Shown: positions 37,202 to 46,821, numbered from the stretch's first letter. The stretch is 64,000 nucleotides of DNA from Pseudarthrobacter sp. NS4 (GCF_024758005.1 NZ_CP103288.1:4340001-4404000); one strand, 5' to 3'. Made by a program: numbers and translations. The notes: a model not told the origin generated them from the letters alone.

Positions 37202-40200
37202 GTGAACAAACACCCGCAAGCGATCCCCGGTCCCACAGAAGGTCCGCCACGACGGAACAGGATCTTCAACTCGGGCGTCAGGGTTTCCACCGCAGCTATC
37301 GCCTCTGCCGCCATCGCCCTGAGCGGCCTTCCGCCAGTCCATGCGGATACAGCACTGCCAGCCGTGGGCAGCGGCTTTAAGTTCGACTTTGGCCCGGGTT
37401 CCACGGCTGATGGCTACACCCGCGTGGATGCCGCCACCCAGTACTCCGCCGCCGGAAAGTTCGGCTTCACCGACACGGCCGTCACCTCCGGCGCCGACCG
37501 TGGCACCGGCGACGCCCTCCGCTCCGATTTCGTGCAGGCCCAGGGAAGCTCCTTCCTGGTGGACCTGCCCAATGGTGACTACACGGTCAAACTCATCGCC
37601 GGTGACGCCGCCGAAGCCACCCACATCGCCATCACGGCCGAGAAAATGGCCAAGGTCCAGACAACGGACAGGCCTGCGGGCCAGTACCTCGAGATGGAAT
37701 TCCCCATCTCCCTGGTGGACGGACAGCTCAACCTCGACTTCACCGGTACGGCGGCCAAGATCAACTCCCTGGTCATCGCGGCCCGTGCTCCGCGCACCGC
37801 CACCACTGACCCCGGCGTCTACCTCGCGGGCGACTCCACCGTCCAGACTTACGACCCCGGCTTCGCCCCCCAGGCGGGATGGGGCCAGATGATCGACCGC
37901 TACTTTGACAGCAGCGTTTCCTTCAAGAACCACGCCATCGGCGGCCGGAGCTCCAAGAACTTCATCACCCAGGGACGGTTGGACGAGATCCTTCGCGTCA
38001 TCAACCCCGGCGACTACCTGATGGTCCAGTTCGGCCACAACGACGCCACCATCGGCGTCGACGACCGGTACGCCTCCCCTGCCGACTACAAGGAATACCT
38101 CCGCACCTACGTGAACGGAGCCCGCCAGCGCGGTGCCACCCCCATTCTCGTAACCCCCGTGGGACGCCGGGACTACGACGAAGCCACCGGCAAATTCCGC
38201 GTCAGCTTCCCGGAGTACGTGGCCAGGATGCAGGAACTGGCCGCTGAGGAAAGCGTGGCACTGGTGGACCTCTCCGCCTCCAGCCGCGCCTACTACGACG
38301 CGATCGGTCCGGAGGACACCAAGTCCGTCTTCCTCCACGTCGACGCCGGTGTCTACCCCAACCGCCCTACCGGCACGGTGGACAACACACACTTCCAGGA
38401 ATACGGCGCCATCCAGATCGCGCGCCTGGTGGCGGGCGGAGTGAAGCAGCTCAGCGTTCCCCTCGCCTCACGCGCCAAGGAGGTCGCGCCGCCGTCGTCC
38501 GTTCCTGCCAAGCCGCAGGGACTGGTGACCGGAAGCGTCTCCAACGCCGGGGCACTCCTGAAATGGCAGCCCGTCGAAGGTGCGGACATCTACAAGGTGT
38601 ACCGCAAGCTGGCCTCCGAGCCGGACAGCGCCTACGCGCTCACCACCACCTCTACCGTCCCCACCGCCAACCTGGGCGGACTGGCCGAAGGCACCGCCTA
38701 CAGCGTCCGGGTCGCCGCGATGAACGGCAAAGGACTCTCGGAACCCAGCGACCCCCTCGCCGTGACCACCAAGCAGGCCAAGTACAAGTTCGACTTTGGG
38801 CCCGTGGGAGCACCGCTTGAGCCCGGCTACACCGAAGTGAACCGGACCATGGCCTACACACCGCAGCGGGGGTTCGGCTTCAAGGACGTCTCCGTCCTCA
38901 GCGACCGGGACCGGGGCGCGGTGACCAGCAACCTGCTGCGGGACTTCGTCCTCAGCGGCTCCAGCTTCGAATTCCAGCTCGACGTCCCAAACGGTACCTA
39001 CGCCCTGAAGACCTACCACAGCGACTGGATCGGCTCCACGCGGACGGACGTTGCCGCCCAGGGCACTCCCTTCGGGCAGGTGTCTTCCGGCCGGGCATCA
39101 TCGGCAACCAAGATCATCAACCAGGTCCTGGTCTCCGACGGGCAGCTCAACCTGACCATCAGCGGCTCCGGCCAGCGGCTTAACGGCCTGGAGGTAACCC
39201 CGCTGCTGGTGGGACCCACCAACCTGCACACCACAGCCGTCAACGCCGCAGCTGAACCACCCACCGTGGACCTTGCATGGGACGCTGTGGCAGATGCGGC
39301 GGGCTACAAGGTGTTCCGCCAGGCATCATTCGAAGCTGAACCACAGCTGGTCTCCGAAAACGTCACGGCAGCATCTTTCCAGGACACCACTGCCTTCGCC
39401 GGCCTGAAGTACAAGTACTTCGTCACGGCCGTGGACAGCACCGGCCTCGAGTCAGTCCCCTCCAACACAGTGGAGACTGCACTGGTTGACCCCAACACCC
39501 CCGTCCCGGCGGCTACCGGCAAGGTGGACGTCAAGGCCGTGGAAAAGACCAGCGTGACGCTGAAGTGGCAGAAGGTGGCCGGCGCAGCCGCCTACCAGGT
39601 CTACCGCTCAACGTCACCGGACGGCCCCTTTGAGTACGTGGGCCGGGCCGCCGAGGTGAACTACACCGACTACACCGTGCTGACCACCATCGAGTACTAC
39701 TACCGCGTGACCACCGTGAACAAGGGCGGCGAATCAGCGCCTTCCCCGGTGATTGGCACGGAGAAAGTCACGGTTGTCAACCGGCAGATGGAGCAGCTGG
39801 ACCGTGCCCCTGTGGCGTTGCTGACAGGTGAAGGCGTGCGGGTGGGCTGGCGCATGCTCGGCCTGGATCCGGAACAGATCGGGTTCCATGTCATCCGCGA
39901 CGGCGTCCAGCTCACCGGGGAGCCGATCCGCAACAGCACCACGTTCCTGGACCCATCAGGGACAGCCGCTTCCCGCTACGCGGTCAAGACGGTCGGCAAC
40001 GGCGGGGAACAGCTCACCAACGAGTTCACCCCCCAGGTGCAGGGCTACCTGGCAGTCAAGCTGGACAAGCCCGCGGACGACTACACCAAGGACGGACAGC
40101 CCTACTCCTACTCCGCAGGTGACGCCAGCGTTGCCGATCTTGACGGTGACGGCACTTACGAAATCCTCCAAATGTGGTCACCGTCCAACGCCAAAGACAA

Positions 40201-41596
40201 CTCCCAGGCCGGCTACACAGGCACGGTTTATGTGGACGCCTACCGGATGGACGGCACCAAACTCTGGCGGATCAACATGGGCCCGAACATCCGCGCCGGC
40301 GCCCACTACACCCAGCTCCTGGCGTACGACTTCGACGGCGACGGCAAGGCTGAGGTTGCCATGAAGACAGCGGACGGCACGCGGGACGGCGCCGGGACCG
40401 TGATCGGAAACGCCGGAGCCGATTACCGCAACAGCAGTGGTTACGTGCTGACGGGTCCGGAGTTCCTGACGGTCTTCCACGGAGCCACCGGCACCGTCAT
40501 GGACACCGTCGCCTACGATCCTCCCCGCGGTGACGTGGGGGCCTGGGGTGACACCTACGGCAACCGTGTGGATCGCTTCCTCGGCGCCGTGGCCTACCTT
40601 GACGGGGAACGTCCATCCATGATGTTCAGCCGCGGCTATTACACGCGCACCGTGCTGGCCACCTACGACCTGGTAGCGGGCAAGATCATCAAGCGCTGGA
40701 TCTTCGACTCCGACACCGCCGGCGCCCAGTATCGCGGACAGGGCAACCACAACCTGTCGGTGGCGGATGTGGACGCCGATGGAAAGGACGAGTTTATTTT
40801 CGGGTCCATGACCATCGACGACAACGGCAAACCGCTGTACAACACCCGCCTGGGCCATGGTGACGCCATCCACACCAGCGACCTCGATCCGTCCCGCCCG
40901 GGCCTGGAGACGTTCATGGTCCACGAGGACATGGGAGCCAGTGGAAACCGCGGTGCAACCTTCCGCGATTCGAAGACCGGCGAAATCCTCTGGAGCATCA
41001 TGTCTGCCAAGGACACCGGGCGTGGAGCCGCGGGAGATATCGACCCCCGGCACGCCGGGGCCGAGGCCTGGGCAGTCGGCGGCGACGCCGCCTGGAACTC
41101 ACCGGTCGGTGAACTGCGTTCGGCCAAGGGGCAGCTGATTGCCAACAAGATTCCCGCGGCCAACTTCCTGGCCTGGTGGGACGGCGACCTGCTCCGCGAA
41201 ATCGTGGACCATGACTGGAACGCCGCCACCAACACGGGCACGCCCAGCATCGCCAAGTGGAACTGGGAGACGGAGTCGAGCGACAGGCTGCTGACAGCAA
41301 CGGGTGCCAAGACCAACAACAGCACCAAGGGCAACCCCGCCATCCAGGCCGACCTCCTGGGTGACTGGCGGGAGGAGATTGCCTGGCCGTCCGCAGACAG
41401 CACGGAACTTCGGATCTACACCACCACGGCTGGCACCGACGTCCGGCTTCGGACGCTGATGCACGATCCGGTGTACCGCCTGTCCGTGGCGCGGGAGAAC
41501 GTCTCGTACAACCAGCCGCCGCACCCCGGCTTCTATATCGGTGAAGGCATGGAACTGCCGGCTCAGCCGGACATTGTCTATACCCGCGCCGGATAG
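37202..41596 (+). CDS. secreted rhamnogalacturonan acetylesterase / family 11 rhamnogalacturonan lyase fusion
   Basis: About 1464 residues from a GTG at 37202, six bases after AAGGAG; an ATG at 37196 abuts the site and is unlikely. A signal peptide ends near VHADTA. Order: a malectin-like module (KFDFGPGSTADGY); an SGNH esterase with GDSTVQTYDPG, QFGHND and DNTHFQEYG (Asp-His), of the RhgT type; a fibronectin type III domain; a second malectin-like module (KFDFGPVGAPLEPGY); two more fibronectin III domains; then a PL11 lyase propeller (YLAVKLDKPADDY, DLDGDGTYE, YDFDGDGKAEV) to the C-terminus. It would deacetylate and cut pectin rhamnogalacturonan I outside the cell. Fusion of both activities in one chain is uncommon. 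Confidence 0.85.
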   Translation: MNKHPQAIPGPTEGPPRRNRIFNSGVRVSTAAIASAAIALSGLPPVHADTALPAVGSGFKFDFGPGSTADGYTRVDAATQYSAAGKFGFTDTAVTSGADRGTGDALRSDFVQAQGSSFLVDLPNGDYTVKLIAGDAAEATHIAITAEKMAKVQTTDRPAGQYLEMEFPISLVDGQLNLDFTGTAAKINSLVIAARAPRTATTDPGVYLAGDSTVQTYDPGFAPQAGWGQMIDRYFDSSVSFKNHAIGGRSSKNFITQGRLDEILRVINPGDYLMVQFGHNDATIGVDDRYASPADYKEYLRTYVNGARQRGATPILVTPVGRRDYDEATGKFRVSFPEYVARMQELAAEESVALVDLSASSRAYYDAIGPEDTKSVFLHVDAGVYPNRPTGTVDNTHFQEYGAIQIARLVAGGVKQLSVPLASRAKEVAPPSSVPAKPQGLVTGSVSNAGALLKWQPVEGADIYKVYRKLASEPDSAYALTTTSTVPTANLGGLAEGTAYSVRVAAMNGKGLSEPSDPLAVTTKQAKYKFDFGPVGAPLEPGYTEVNRTMAYTPQRGFGFKDVSVLSDRDRGAVTSNLLRDFVLSGSSFEFQLDVPNGTYALKTYHSDWIGSTRTDVAAQGTPFGQVSSGRASSATKIINQVLVSDGQLNLTISGSGQRLNGLEVTPLLVGPTNLHTTAVNAAAEPPTVDLAWDAVADAAGYKVFRQASFEAEPQLVSENVTAASFQDTTAFAGLKYKYFVTAVDSTGLESVPSNTVETALVDPNTPVPAATGKVDVKAVEKTSVTLKWQKVAGAAAYQVYRSTSPDGPFEYVGRAAEVNYTDYTVLTTIEYYYRVTTVNKGGESAPSPVIGTEKVTVVNRQMEQLDRAPVALLTGEGVRVGWRMLGLDPEQIGFHVIRDGVQLTGEPIRNSTTFLDPSGTAASRYAVKTVGNGGEQLTNEFTPQVQGYLAVKLDKPADDYTKDGQPYSYSAGDASVADLDGDGTYEILQMWSPSNAKDNSQAGYTGTVYVDAYRMDGTKLWRINMGPNIRAGAHYTQLLAYDFDGDGKAEVAMKTADGTRDGAGTVIGNAGADYRNSSGYVLTGPEFLTVFHGATGTVMDTVAYDPPRGDVGAWGDTYGNRVDRFLGAVAYLDGERPSMMFSRGYYTRTVLATYDLVAGKIIKRWIFDSDTAGAQYRGQGNHNLSVADVDADGKDEFIFGSMTIDDNGKPLYNTRLGHGDAIHTSDLDPSRPGLETFMVHEDMGASGNRGATFRDSKTGEILWSIMSAKDTGRGAAGDIDPRHAGAEAWAVGGDAAWNSPVGELRSAKGQLIANKIPAANFLAWWDGDLLREIVDHDWNAATNTGTPSIAKWNWETESSDRLLTATGAKTNNSTKGNPAIQADLLGDWREEIAWPSADSTELRIYTTTAGTDVRLRTLMHDPVYRLSVARENVSYNQPPHPGFYIGEGMELPAQPDIVYTRAG

Positions 41597-41616
41597 CCCT
41601 CCGGCATCCGGTAAAC

Positions 41617-41649
41617 CTGCCCCGTCCGCCTCTCCGGCGGGCGGGGCAG
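41617..41649 (+). terminator. terminator after the pectinase gene
   Basis: CTGCCCCGTCCGCC (41617-41630) and GGCGGGCGGGGCAG (41636-41649) form a perfect 14-bp stem with a 5-base loop; GCCGTTTG follows. Confidence 0.75.
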
Positions 41650-41711
41650 CGCCGTTTGTCTCTACGCCGCCCCAACCAGCGGGTAACCGGGGGCGTCAGT
41701 ATGATCGCAGC

Positions 41712-42683
41712 ATGACTTCGACCGGCACCCCGAACTCCGTTACCCTCCGATTCCTGGCCGCGCCCATGGACGTGGGCCACAGCGGCTCGGTCGATGCCGG
41801 CACCGTCCTGGAGTGGGTGGACAAGGCGGCCTACGCTGCGGCTGTGGGATGGGCGAAGTCCTACTGCGTCACCGCCTATGTTGGGAACATCCACTTCGCG
41901 GACCCGGTCAACAGCGGCGATATGGTGGAAGTTGAAGCCACCATTGTTTACACCGGCCGGTCCTCCATGCATATCCGGACCGTGGTCTCCTCCGGAGACC
42001 CCAGGGGCGGGCCGGCCACCATGCGCAGCCAGTGCATGGTCATCTTCGTAGCCGTCGGGGAAGACGGAAAACCCACCCCGGTGCAGCAGTTCGAGCCCGT
42101 CACCGCCGACGAGGTGGAGCAGCGGGACCATGCCCTTGCCCGGATCAAGGTCCGCGAGCAAATCGTCGAAGCCATGAACCGGCAGGAATATACCGACGCC
42201 GGTACCGCCGAGCGGGTCACCCTCCGGTTCATGGCCGCTCCAACAGACGTGAACTGGGGCGGCAAGGTCCACGGCGGAATCGTCATGAAGTGGATCGATG
42301 AAGCCGCCTACGTTTGTGCATCCCGCTACTGCGGCAAAGACACTGTGGCTGTGTTCTCGGGCGGAGTGCGCTTTTACCGGCCGCTGCTGATCGGGCATGT
42401 GGTGGAGGTGGAGGCCCGCCTGGTGTACACGGGAACCAAAGGCATGCACATCGCCGTCCACGTGCGCTCCGGGGACCCCAAGGGCGGCGGACTGAACCTC
42501 ACCACATACTGCCTCACCGTCATGGTGGCGCGCGACGACGAAGGCAACTCCGTCCCCATTCCCTCCTGGGTGCCCGTCAGTGAGGAGGATAAGCGGCTGC
42601 AGGCCCACGCGCGGGAACTGCTCGAGATTCGGGGCACTGCACCAGGCAACCGCCTCCCGAACCATCTGCTGGCGCAGGGCTAG
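41712..42683 (+). CDS. acyl-CoA thioesterase with two hotdog domains
   Basis: A 323-residue protein made of two homologous hotdog modules: first SVTLRFLAAPMDVGHSGSVDAGTVLEWVD, second RVTLRFMAAPTDVNWGGKVHGGIVMKWID. The Asp in WVDKAA/WIDEAA is the usual catalytic acid. Hydrolyses acyl-CoA to free acid and CoA; chain preference unknown. The start at 41712 has only a weak ribosome site. It converges with dnaB, stop codons overlapping by 4 bases. Confidence 0.85.
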   Translation: MTSTGTPNSVTLRFLAAPMDVGHSGSVDAGTVLEWVDKAAYAAAVGWAKSYCVTAYVGNIHFADPVNSGDMVEVEATIVYTGRSSMHIRTVVSSGDPRGGPATMRSQCMVIFVAVGEDGKPTPVQQFEPVTADEVEQRDHALARIKVREQIVEAMNRQEYTDAGTAERVTLRFMAAPTDVNWGGKVHGGIVMKWIDEAAYVCASRYCGKDTVAVFSGGVRFYRPLLIGHVVEVEARLVYTGTKGMHIAVHVRSGDPKGGGLNLTTYCLTVMVARDDEGNSVPIPSWVPVSEEDKRLQAHARELLEIRGTAPGNRLPNHLLAQG

Positions 42684-44062
42684 AAGCCGCCACCGCCGGC
42701 GTCAGCGGCCATGTTCGCAAACCGGGAGTAGTGACCCTGGAAAGCGACCACGATGTCCTTGGTGGGGCCGTTACGATGCTTGGCCACGAGAATGTCAGCC
42801 TCACCCGCACGCGGTGATTCTTTGTCGTAGACGTCCTCGCGGTGCAGCAGGATCACCATGTCCGCGTCCTGCTCAATGGATCCGGATTCACGGAGGTCAG
42901 AGACCATGGGGCGCTTGTCCTGGCGTTGCTCCGATCCACGGTTCAGCTGTGACAGGGCAATAACCGGGACCTGGAGTTCCTTGGCCAACAGCTTCAGCGC
43001 GCGGGAGAACTCGGAGACTTCCTGCTGGCGCGACTCCACCTTCTTGCCGGAGCTCATCAGCTGCAGGTAGTCGAGGATGACGAGTTTGAGGTCGTGCTGC
43101 TGCTTCAACCGCCGGCACTTGGCCCGGATTTCCATCAGGGACATGTTGGGGCTGTCATCAATAAACAGCGGCGCGTCATTCATCCGGCCCATGGTGGTGG
43201 CGATCTTGGACCACTGCTCGTCCTTGATGGTTCCCTTGCGGAGATCCTGCAGCCCGATGGTGGCTTCTGCCGAGAGGAGGCGCATGGCAATCTCGTTGCG
43301 GCCCATTTCGAGCGAGAACATGACCGTGGCCAGGTTGTTCTTGATGGCGGCGGAGCGGGCAAAGTCCAGGGCGAACGTGGACTTACCGACGGCGGGACGG
43401 GCTGCGATGACGATCATCTGGCCGGGGTGCAGGCCATGGGTGAGCTCATCAAGTTCGTAGAACCCGGTGGGGACACCGGTCATGCCCTCACCGCGGTGGC
43501 CTGACGCTTCGATCTCGTCCACCGTGGACTCCATGACGTCCTTTAGGACCACGTAGTCCTCGGCGGTGCGGCGTTCTGCCACGGCGTATACCTCGGCCTG
43601 GGCCTGGTTGACCAGGTCCTCCACCTCACCATCGGAGCCGTAACCCAGCTGGACGATCTTGGTACCGGCATTCACGAGGCGCCGGAGGACAGCCCGTTCG
43701 GCAACGATCTCCGCGTAGTACCCTGCGTTGGCCGCGGTGGGAACAGTCTGGATCAGCTCATGCAGGTAGGCCGGACCGCCGATCCTGTTGATTTCCGCAC
43801 GCTTGGTCAACTCATCGGAAACGGTCACGGCATCGGCGGGCTCACCGCGGCCGTACAGGTCAATGATCGCTTCGTAAATGGTTTCATGGGCCGGCCGGTA
43901 GAAGTCCTGGCCCCTGAGGATCTCCACCACATCCGCGATGGCGTCCTTGGACAGCATCATGCCGCCCAGCACCGATTGCTCGGCGGCGATGTCCTGGGGA
44001 GGCTTTCGGCTAGTGTCTGATCCGCGGGAAGTCTCCACCGGGTCCAGATGCGCGATTGACAA
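42680..44062 (-). CDS. dnaB: replicative DNA helicase DnaB
   Basis: A 460-residue hexameric helicase. The N-terminal primase-interacting domain starts PPQDIAAEQSVLGGMM; the RecA-like C-domain has Walker A RPAVGKST and Walker B LVILDYLQLM. No intein insert is present, unlike several actinobacterial DnaB proteins. The start is a TTG at 44062 with GGAGG ten bases upstream; no ATG or GTG in frame is better. It lies downstream of a DnaA-box-rich gap. Confidence 0.95.
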   Translation of the reverse strand: MSIAHLDPVETSRGSDTSRKPPQDIAAEQSVLGGMMLSKDAIADVVEILRGQDFYRPAHETIYEAIIDLYGRGEPADAVTVSDELTKRAEINRIGGPAYLHELIQTVPTAANAGYYAEIVAERAVLRRLVNAGTKIVQLGYGSDGEVEDLVNQAQAEVYAVAERRTAEDYVVLKDVMESTVDEIEASGHRGEGMTGVPTGFYELDELTHGLHPGQMIVIAARPAVGKSTFALDFARSAAIKNNLATVMFSLEMGRNEIAMRLLSAEATIGLQDLRKGTIKDEQWSKIATTMGRMNDAPLFIDDSPNMSLMEIRAKCRRLKQQHDLKLVILDYLQLMSSGKKVESRQQEVSEFSRALKLLAKELQVPVIALSQLNRGSEQRQDKRPMVSDLRESGSIEQDADMVILLHREDVYDKESPRAGEADILVAKHRNGPTKDIVVAFQGHYSRFANMAADAGGGGF

Positions 44063-44219
44063 AGCTGCCGTCCTCCATTTTTACCGGGACCTGGGTTGCC
44101 CGGTGGTTACCATCCTGTTGAGGCCTCGTCGGGAAAATCCGCACTCCGCCACCTGTCAAGGTTTATCGGCGGGGTCTGACAATGTTCCAGCCAGCTCCGG
44201 AAAATGAGGATTTCGAGAG

Positions 44220-44697
44220 TTATCCCCACTGTCCACAGGTTTTCCACAAAGGCCTCTCCCGAGGGCCGGAACTGGCCGGGGAACTGCGGTTTTACCGCAG
44301 TTCCCCGAGCTAATTACTGCCCTAAGAACAGGTACCCCGCTACGGTAGCCGCCCGGGGTCCAGCCGCAAAGCCGGGTTGCCGGAAGGGCTGTGGATAAGC
44401 TGTGCAGTAACCGGCATAGCTTGTGCACAGCCTGTGCGAAAGCCTGTGGATACAAAAAAACTTTGAGTTGCTACCCGCCCCTGACCAGCGAAAACGTCTT
44501 CTCCCGCATGTGGAGTAAATATTTCTTCTGTGGAATTTCATCCACAGGCCGTACCTGCCATTCGGGCAGGATGGCGCCTGGACTGTCCCCGTGACCAAGT
44601 TCATGCATCAGCCGTGGCGGTTCTCATATTCCACGTGAAGCGTTTGACCTGCCTCTCACCGTCCGATAAGCGCACAGGTGAATATTGCTGTGGATAA
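44220..44697. promoter_or_regulatory. cluster of DnaA boxes in the 660-bp gap upstream of dnaB
   Basis: Two perfect boxes (TGTGGATAA at 44390-44398 and 44689-44697) and several near boxes: TTATCCCCA (44220), CTGTCCACA (44229), TTTTCCACA (44240), TTGTGCACA (44421), TGTGGATAC (44445) and TCATCCACA (44539). Consensus is TTATCCACA or its reverse. The gap 44063-44722 has no gene. AT-rich patches (ACAAAAAAACTTTG near 44452) occur. Density is far above chance and suggests DnaA control of dnaB and the divergent small gene, or a DnaA-binding reservoir. Confidence 0.65.
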
Positions 44698-44722
44698 AGT
44701 GGATCTGGCATAAGCTTTATGT

Positions 44723-45007
44723 ATGGGCGAACTACTGCTGGTGCTATTGCCTGCGATTGTCTTGATTGCGCTCATTTGGGGCCTTTTCACCGCACTCAGC
44801 CCGCGCGATACCGGGATGTCGGATGCGGAAAGATATCAGCGCGACCTCGCTGAGCGTTCAGCCCGGCATTACGCAGCCCAGGTCGAAGCTGCCACGGCAG
44901 CACGTGCCAGGTTGGAGGCCAAGACCCGCCCCAGCCAGAACACACAGCAGCACACCCAGCAGCAGGACGCACGCAACCAGGCCCGGCAACGGCCTGGAAA
45001 TACATAG
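44723..45007 (+). CDS. small membrane-anchored protein
   Basis: A 94-residue protein with one N-terminal helix (ELLLVLLPAIVLIALIWGLF) and a Gln/Ala-rich, basic, coiled C-terminal part. A -10-like TAAGCT is only six bases before the ATG, the pattern of a leaderless message; a perfect DnaA box (44689) overlaps the -35 region. Family unknown. The next small gene follows after 16 bases. Confidence 0.65.
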   Translation: MGELLLVLLPAIVLIALIWGLFTALSPRDTGMSDAERYQRDLAERSARHYAAQVEAATAARARLEAKTRPSQNTQQHTQQQDARNQARQRPGNT

Positions 45008-45023
45008 AACGGCTTTTAGAACG

Positions 45024-45596
45024 ATGGAATCGCTTGTGGTCCCTGTCCTCATCCTCTGTGCAGTGGTTACGGGAGTTGCTGTGGCAGTCCGCGCCATCAG
45101 CCGGCGTAAGGCAACGCGCGGCCCCGAACCGGCACAGCCGGCGGCAACGTCCCCGGAGCTGGCGCGCGCCGCCGCGGCCAAGCTGTCGGAGGAAGAACAC
45201 CGGCGGCTTTACGCGCTGATCGCCCAGGGGCAGGCGATGGCCGCCATCAAGCTGTACTACGAAGCCACCGGCGATGGTTTGCGGGCTTCGCGGGACGCGG
45301 TGGGGGCGCTGGCAGCCCATCCCCAGCCCTACAGAAGCCCTGAGGCGGCCGCCCCGGAGCAGGACGAAGACGAGGACAACGAGCCCCAGCGGTTCCCCTA
45401 CCGCTACCGGGCCATTGCCAGCAAGGGCGACGTAACCCGCGAGGTGAGCAGCAACATGCTCAATGACGAAATCTATGGCAGGATCCGTACCTTGGCGCGC
45501 AACGGGGACACGGAAGCCGCAGCCAGTGCACTGACGCGGCACTCTGATATTTCAATGAAGCAGGCGCGGGAGTTCATCGAGCTGCTGGACGACTAA
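45024..45596 (+). CDS. membrane-anchored protein with L7/L12-like domains
   Basis: A 190-residue protein: N-terminal helix (VVPVLILCAVVTGVAVAV), then two helical repeats. The first, AAIKLYYEATGDGLRASRDAV, strikingly resembles the ribosomal L7/L12 C-terminal hairpin (IKxxREATGxGLKEAKDxV); the second, about residues 145-190 (LARNGDTEAAASALTR), is a diverged copy. Function is unknown. It probably forms an operon with the preceding gene. Confidence 0.7.
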   Translation: MESLVVPVLILCAVVTGVAVAVRAISRRKATRGPEPAQPAATSPELARAAAAKLSEEEHRRLYALIAQGQAMAAIKLYYEATGDGLRASRDAVGALAAHPQPYRSPEAAAPEQDEDEDNEPQRFPYRYRAIASKGDVTREVSSNMLNDEIYGRIRTLARNGDTEAAASALTRHSDISMKQAREFIELLDD

Positions 45597-45634
45597 AGGC
45601 GCACCTGGGAGGCAGGGATGCCAAGCAGTCGACC

Positions 45635-45970
45635 CTAGAAGTCGAATATCTCCCCCAGCCAGCCCTCCTTTTTCTTGTGCCGCCGCTGGTCGTAGTCCCG
45701 GTCGTACCCCTGCTTCCCGTACTTGCGGTCGTCGTAGCGTGGCTGCTCGCGCCGGGCCTCGAAGTTGGGATAGAGCGGCGGCGGGGTTGGGCCGGCTGCC
45801 GGAGTCGCGGGCCTGGCCGACGCTTCGGGCGTCGTGCCGGCGGCGCGGTCCAGGATCTTATCGAGCTCTCCACGGTCCAGCCAGACGCCGCGGCACTGCG
45901 GACAGTAGTCGATTTCCATCCCGCTGCGCTCGGTCATCAGCAGGTCTACGGAATCCACAGGACATTTCAT
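45635..45970 (-). CDS. zinc-ribbon (TFIIB-type) protein
   Basis: A 111-residue protein. The zf-TFIIB motif spans residues 1-42: MKCPVDSVDLLM then YCPQCRGVWLDRGEL; the first pair is CPVD instead of CPxC, so zinc would be bound by three cysteines plus Asp or a nearby residue. A proline-rich linker and a basic, Tyr/Asp/Arg-rich tail follow. The ATG at 45970 is preferred over a GTG at 45979. Confidence 0.8.
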   Translation of the reverse strand: MKCPVDSVDLLMTERSGMEIDYCPQCRGVWLDRGELDKILDRAAGTTPEASARPATPAAGPTPPPLYPNFEARREQPRYDDRKYGKQGYDRDYDQRRHKKKEGWLGEIFDF

Positions 45971-46018
45971 GTCCCGCACAACGACCGGCGCACCTCGAAA
46001 GTTCGGCGCACGCGGCCT

Positions 46019-46645
46019 TTAGCGGTTTCCGGAAATGCCGGCCAGCAGCTGCTCGAACGGCAGGGACTCCATTGGAGCGGGCTTGCGGCCGGGCTGGGGA
46101 CCGTCCAGCAGCCGGGCGAACTCACCGGCAGCACGGTCGATCCGCTCTGCAAGAGAAGAGCCGCCGTCCTCTGTGCTGCCCCAGTCCTGCGGACCGGCGA
46201 AGACGCCTGTGGCGGCCGTCCGGGTGCGCAGGTAACTGAACAGCGGACGCATGGAGTAGTCCAGGACCATCTGGTGACGGTCAGTGCCGCCGGTTGCGCC
46301 CAGCAGGACAGCCTTGCCGTCAAGGGACTTAGGGTCCAGGACGTCAAAGAATGATTTAAACAGGCCGCTGTAGGACGCGCTGAATACTGGAGTTACGGCG
46401 ATGATTCCATCCGACGCTTCCACACCGGCAATCACTTCGGCAAGGCGGGGGGCGGCGTAGCCGGTCACGAAGTTGTTGGCGATATCCACCGCCACGTCCC
46501 GGAGCTCGACGACGTCCACCGTCACGTCGTAGCCGGCCGCCGTCAGTTGCCGCTCAGCGGACGCGGCCAGCTGGTCAGCCAGCAGGCGGCTCGACGATGG
46601 TACGCCAAGCCCGGCGGAAAGGACTGTGATGCGGCGGGTTTGCAT
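46019..46645 (-). CDS. NADPH-dependent FMN reductase (CE1759/MsuE family)
   Basis: A 208-residue flavodoxin-like protein. ITVLSAGLGVPSSSRLLADQ is the FMN phosphate loop, TPVFSASYSGLFKSFFD and LLGATGGTDRHQMVLDY are conserved blocks of the family. It supplies reduced FMN to a partner, possibly an LLM monooxygenase. CAGGAGA precedes the ATG; the gene stands alone. Confidence 0.85.
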   Translation of the reverse strand: MQTRRITVLSAGLGVPSSSRLLADQLAASAERQLTAAGYDVTVDVVELRDVAVDIANNFVTGYAAPRLAEVIAGVEASDGIIAVTPVFSASYSGLFKSFFDVLDPKSLDGKAVLLGATGGTDRHQMVLDYSMRPLFSYLRTRTAATGVFAGPQDWGSTEDGGSSLAERIDRAAGEFARLLDGPQPGRKPAPMESLPFEQLLAGISGNR

Positions 46646-46821
46646 GGCATTCTCCTGTTGCTACTTCATTTCACCTTATATGCATTTGCATCTACATGGT
46701 GAACTGCTGGCGTCTTCGGAGTATTCCCGCACCTGTTCATTCCTCTTCCAGGGCTACAAAACAGCACGTCCCCAGGAGGATGCCACCACCTACGGCGGAG
46801 CCTGTCCCCTGCTTGCAAAGC

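Noticed and set aside
44063..44722. Chromosomal origin oriC
   Set aside because: dnaA and dnaN are absent next to it, and I found no clear unwinding element; DnaA boxes alone are not enough, so it is reported as a DnaA-box cluster.
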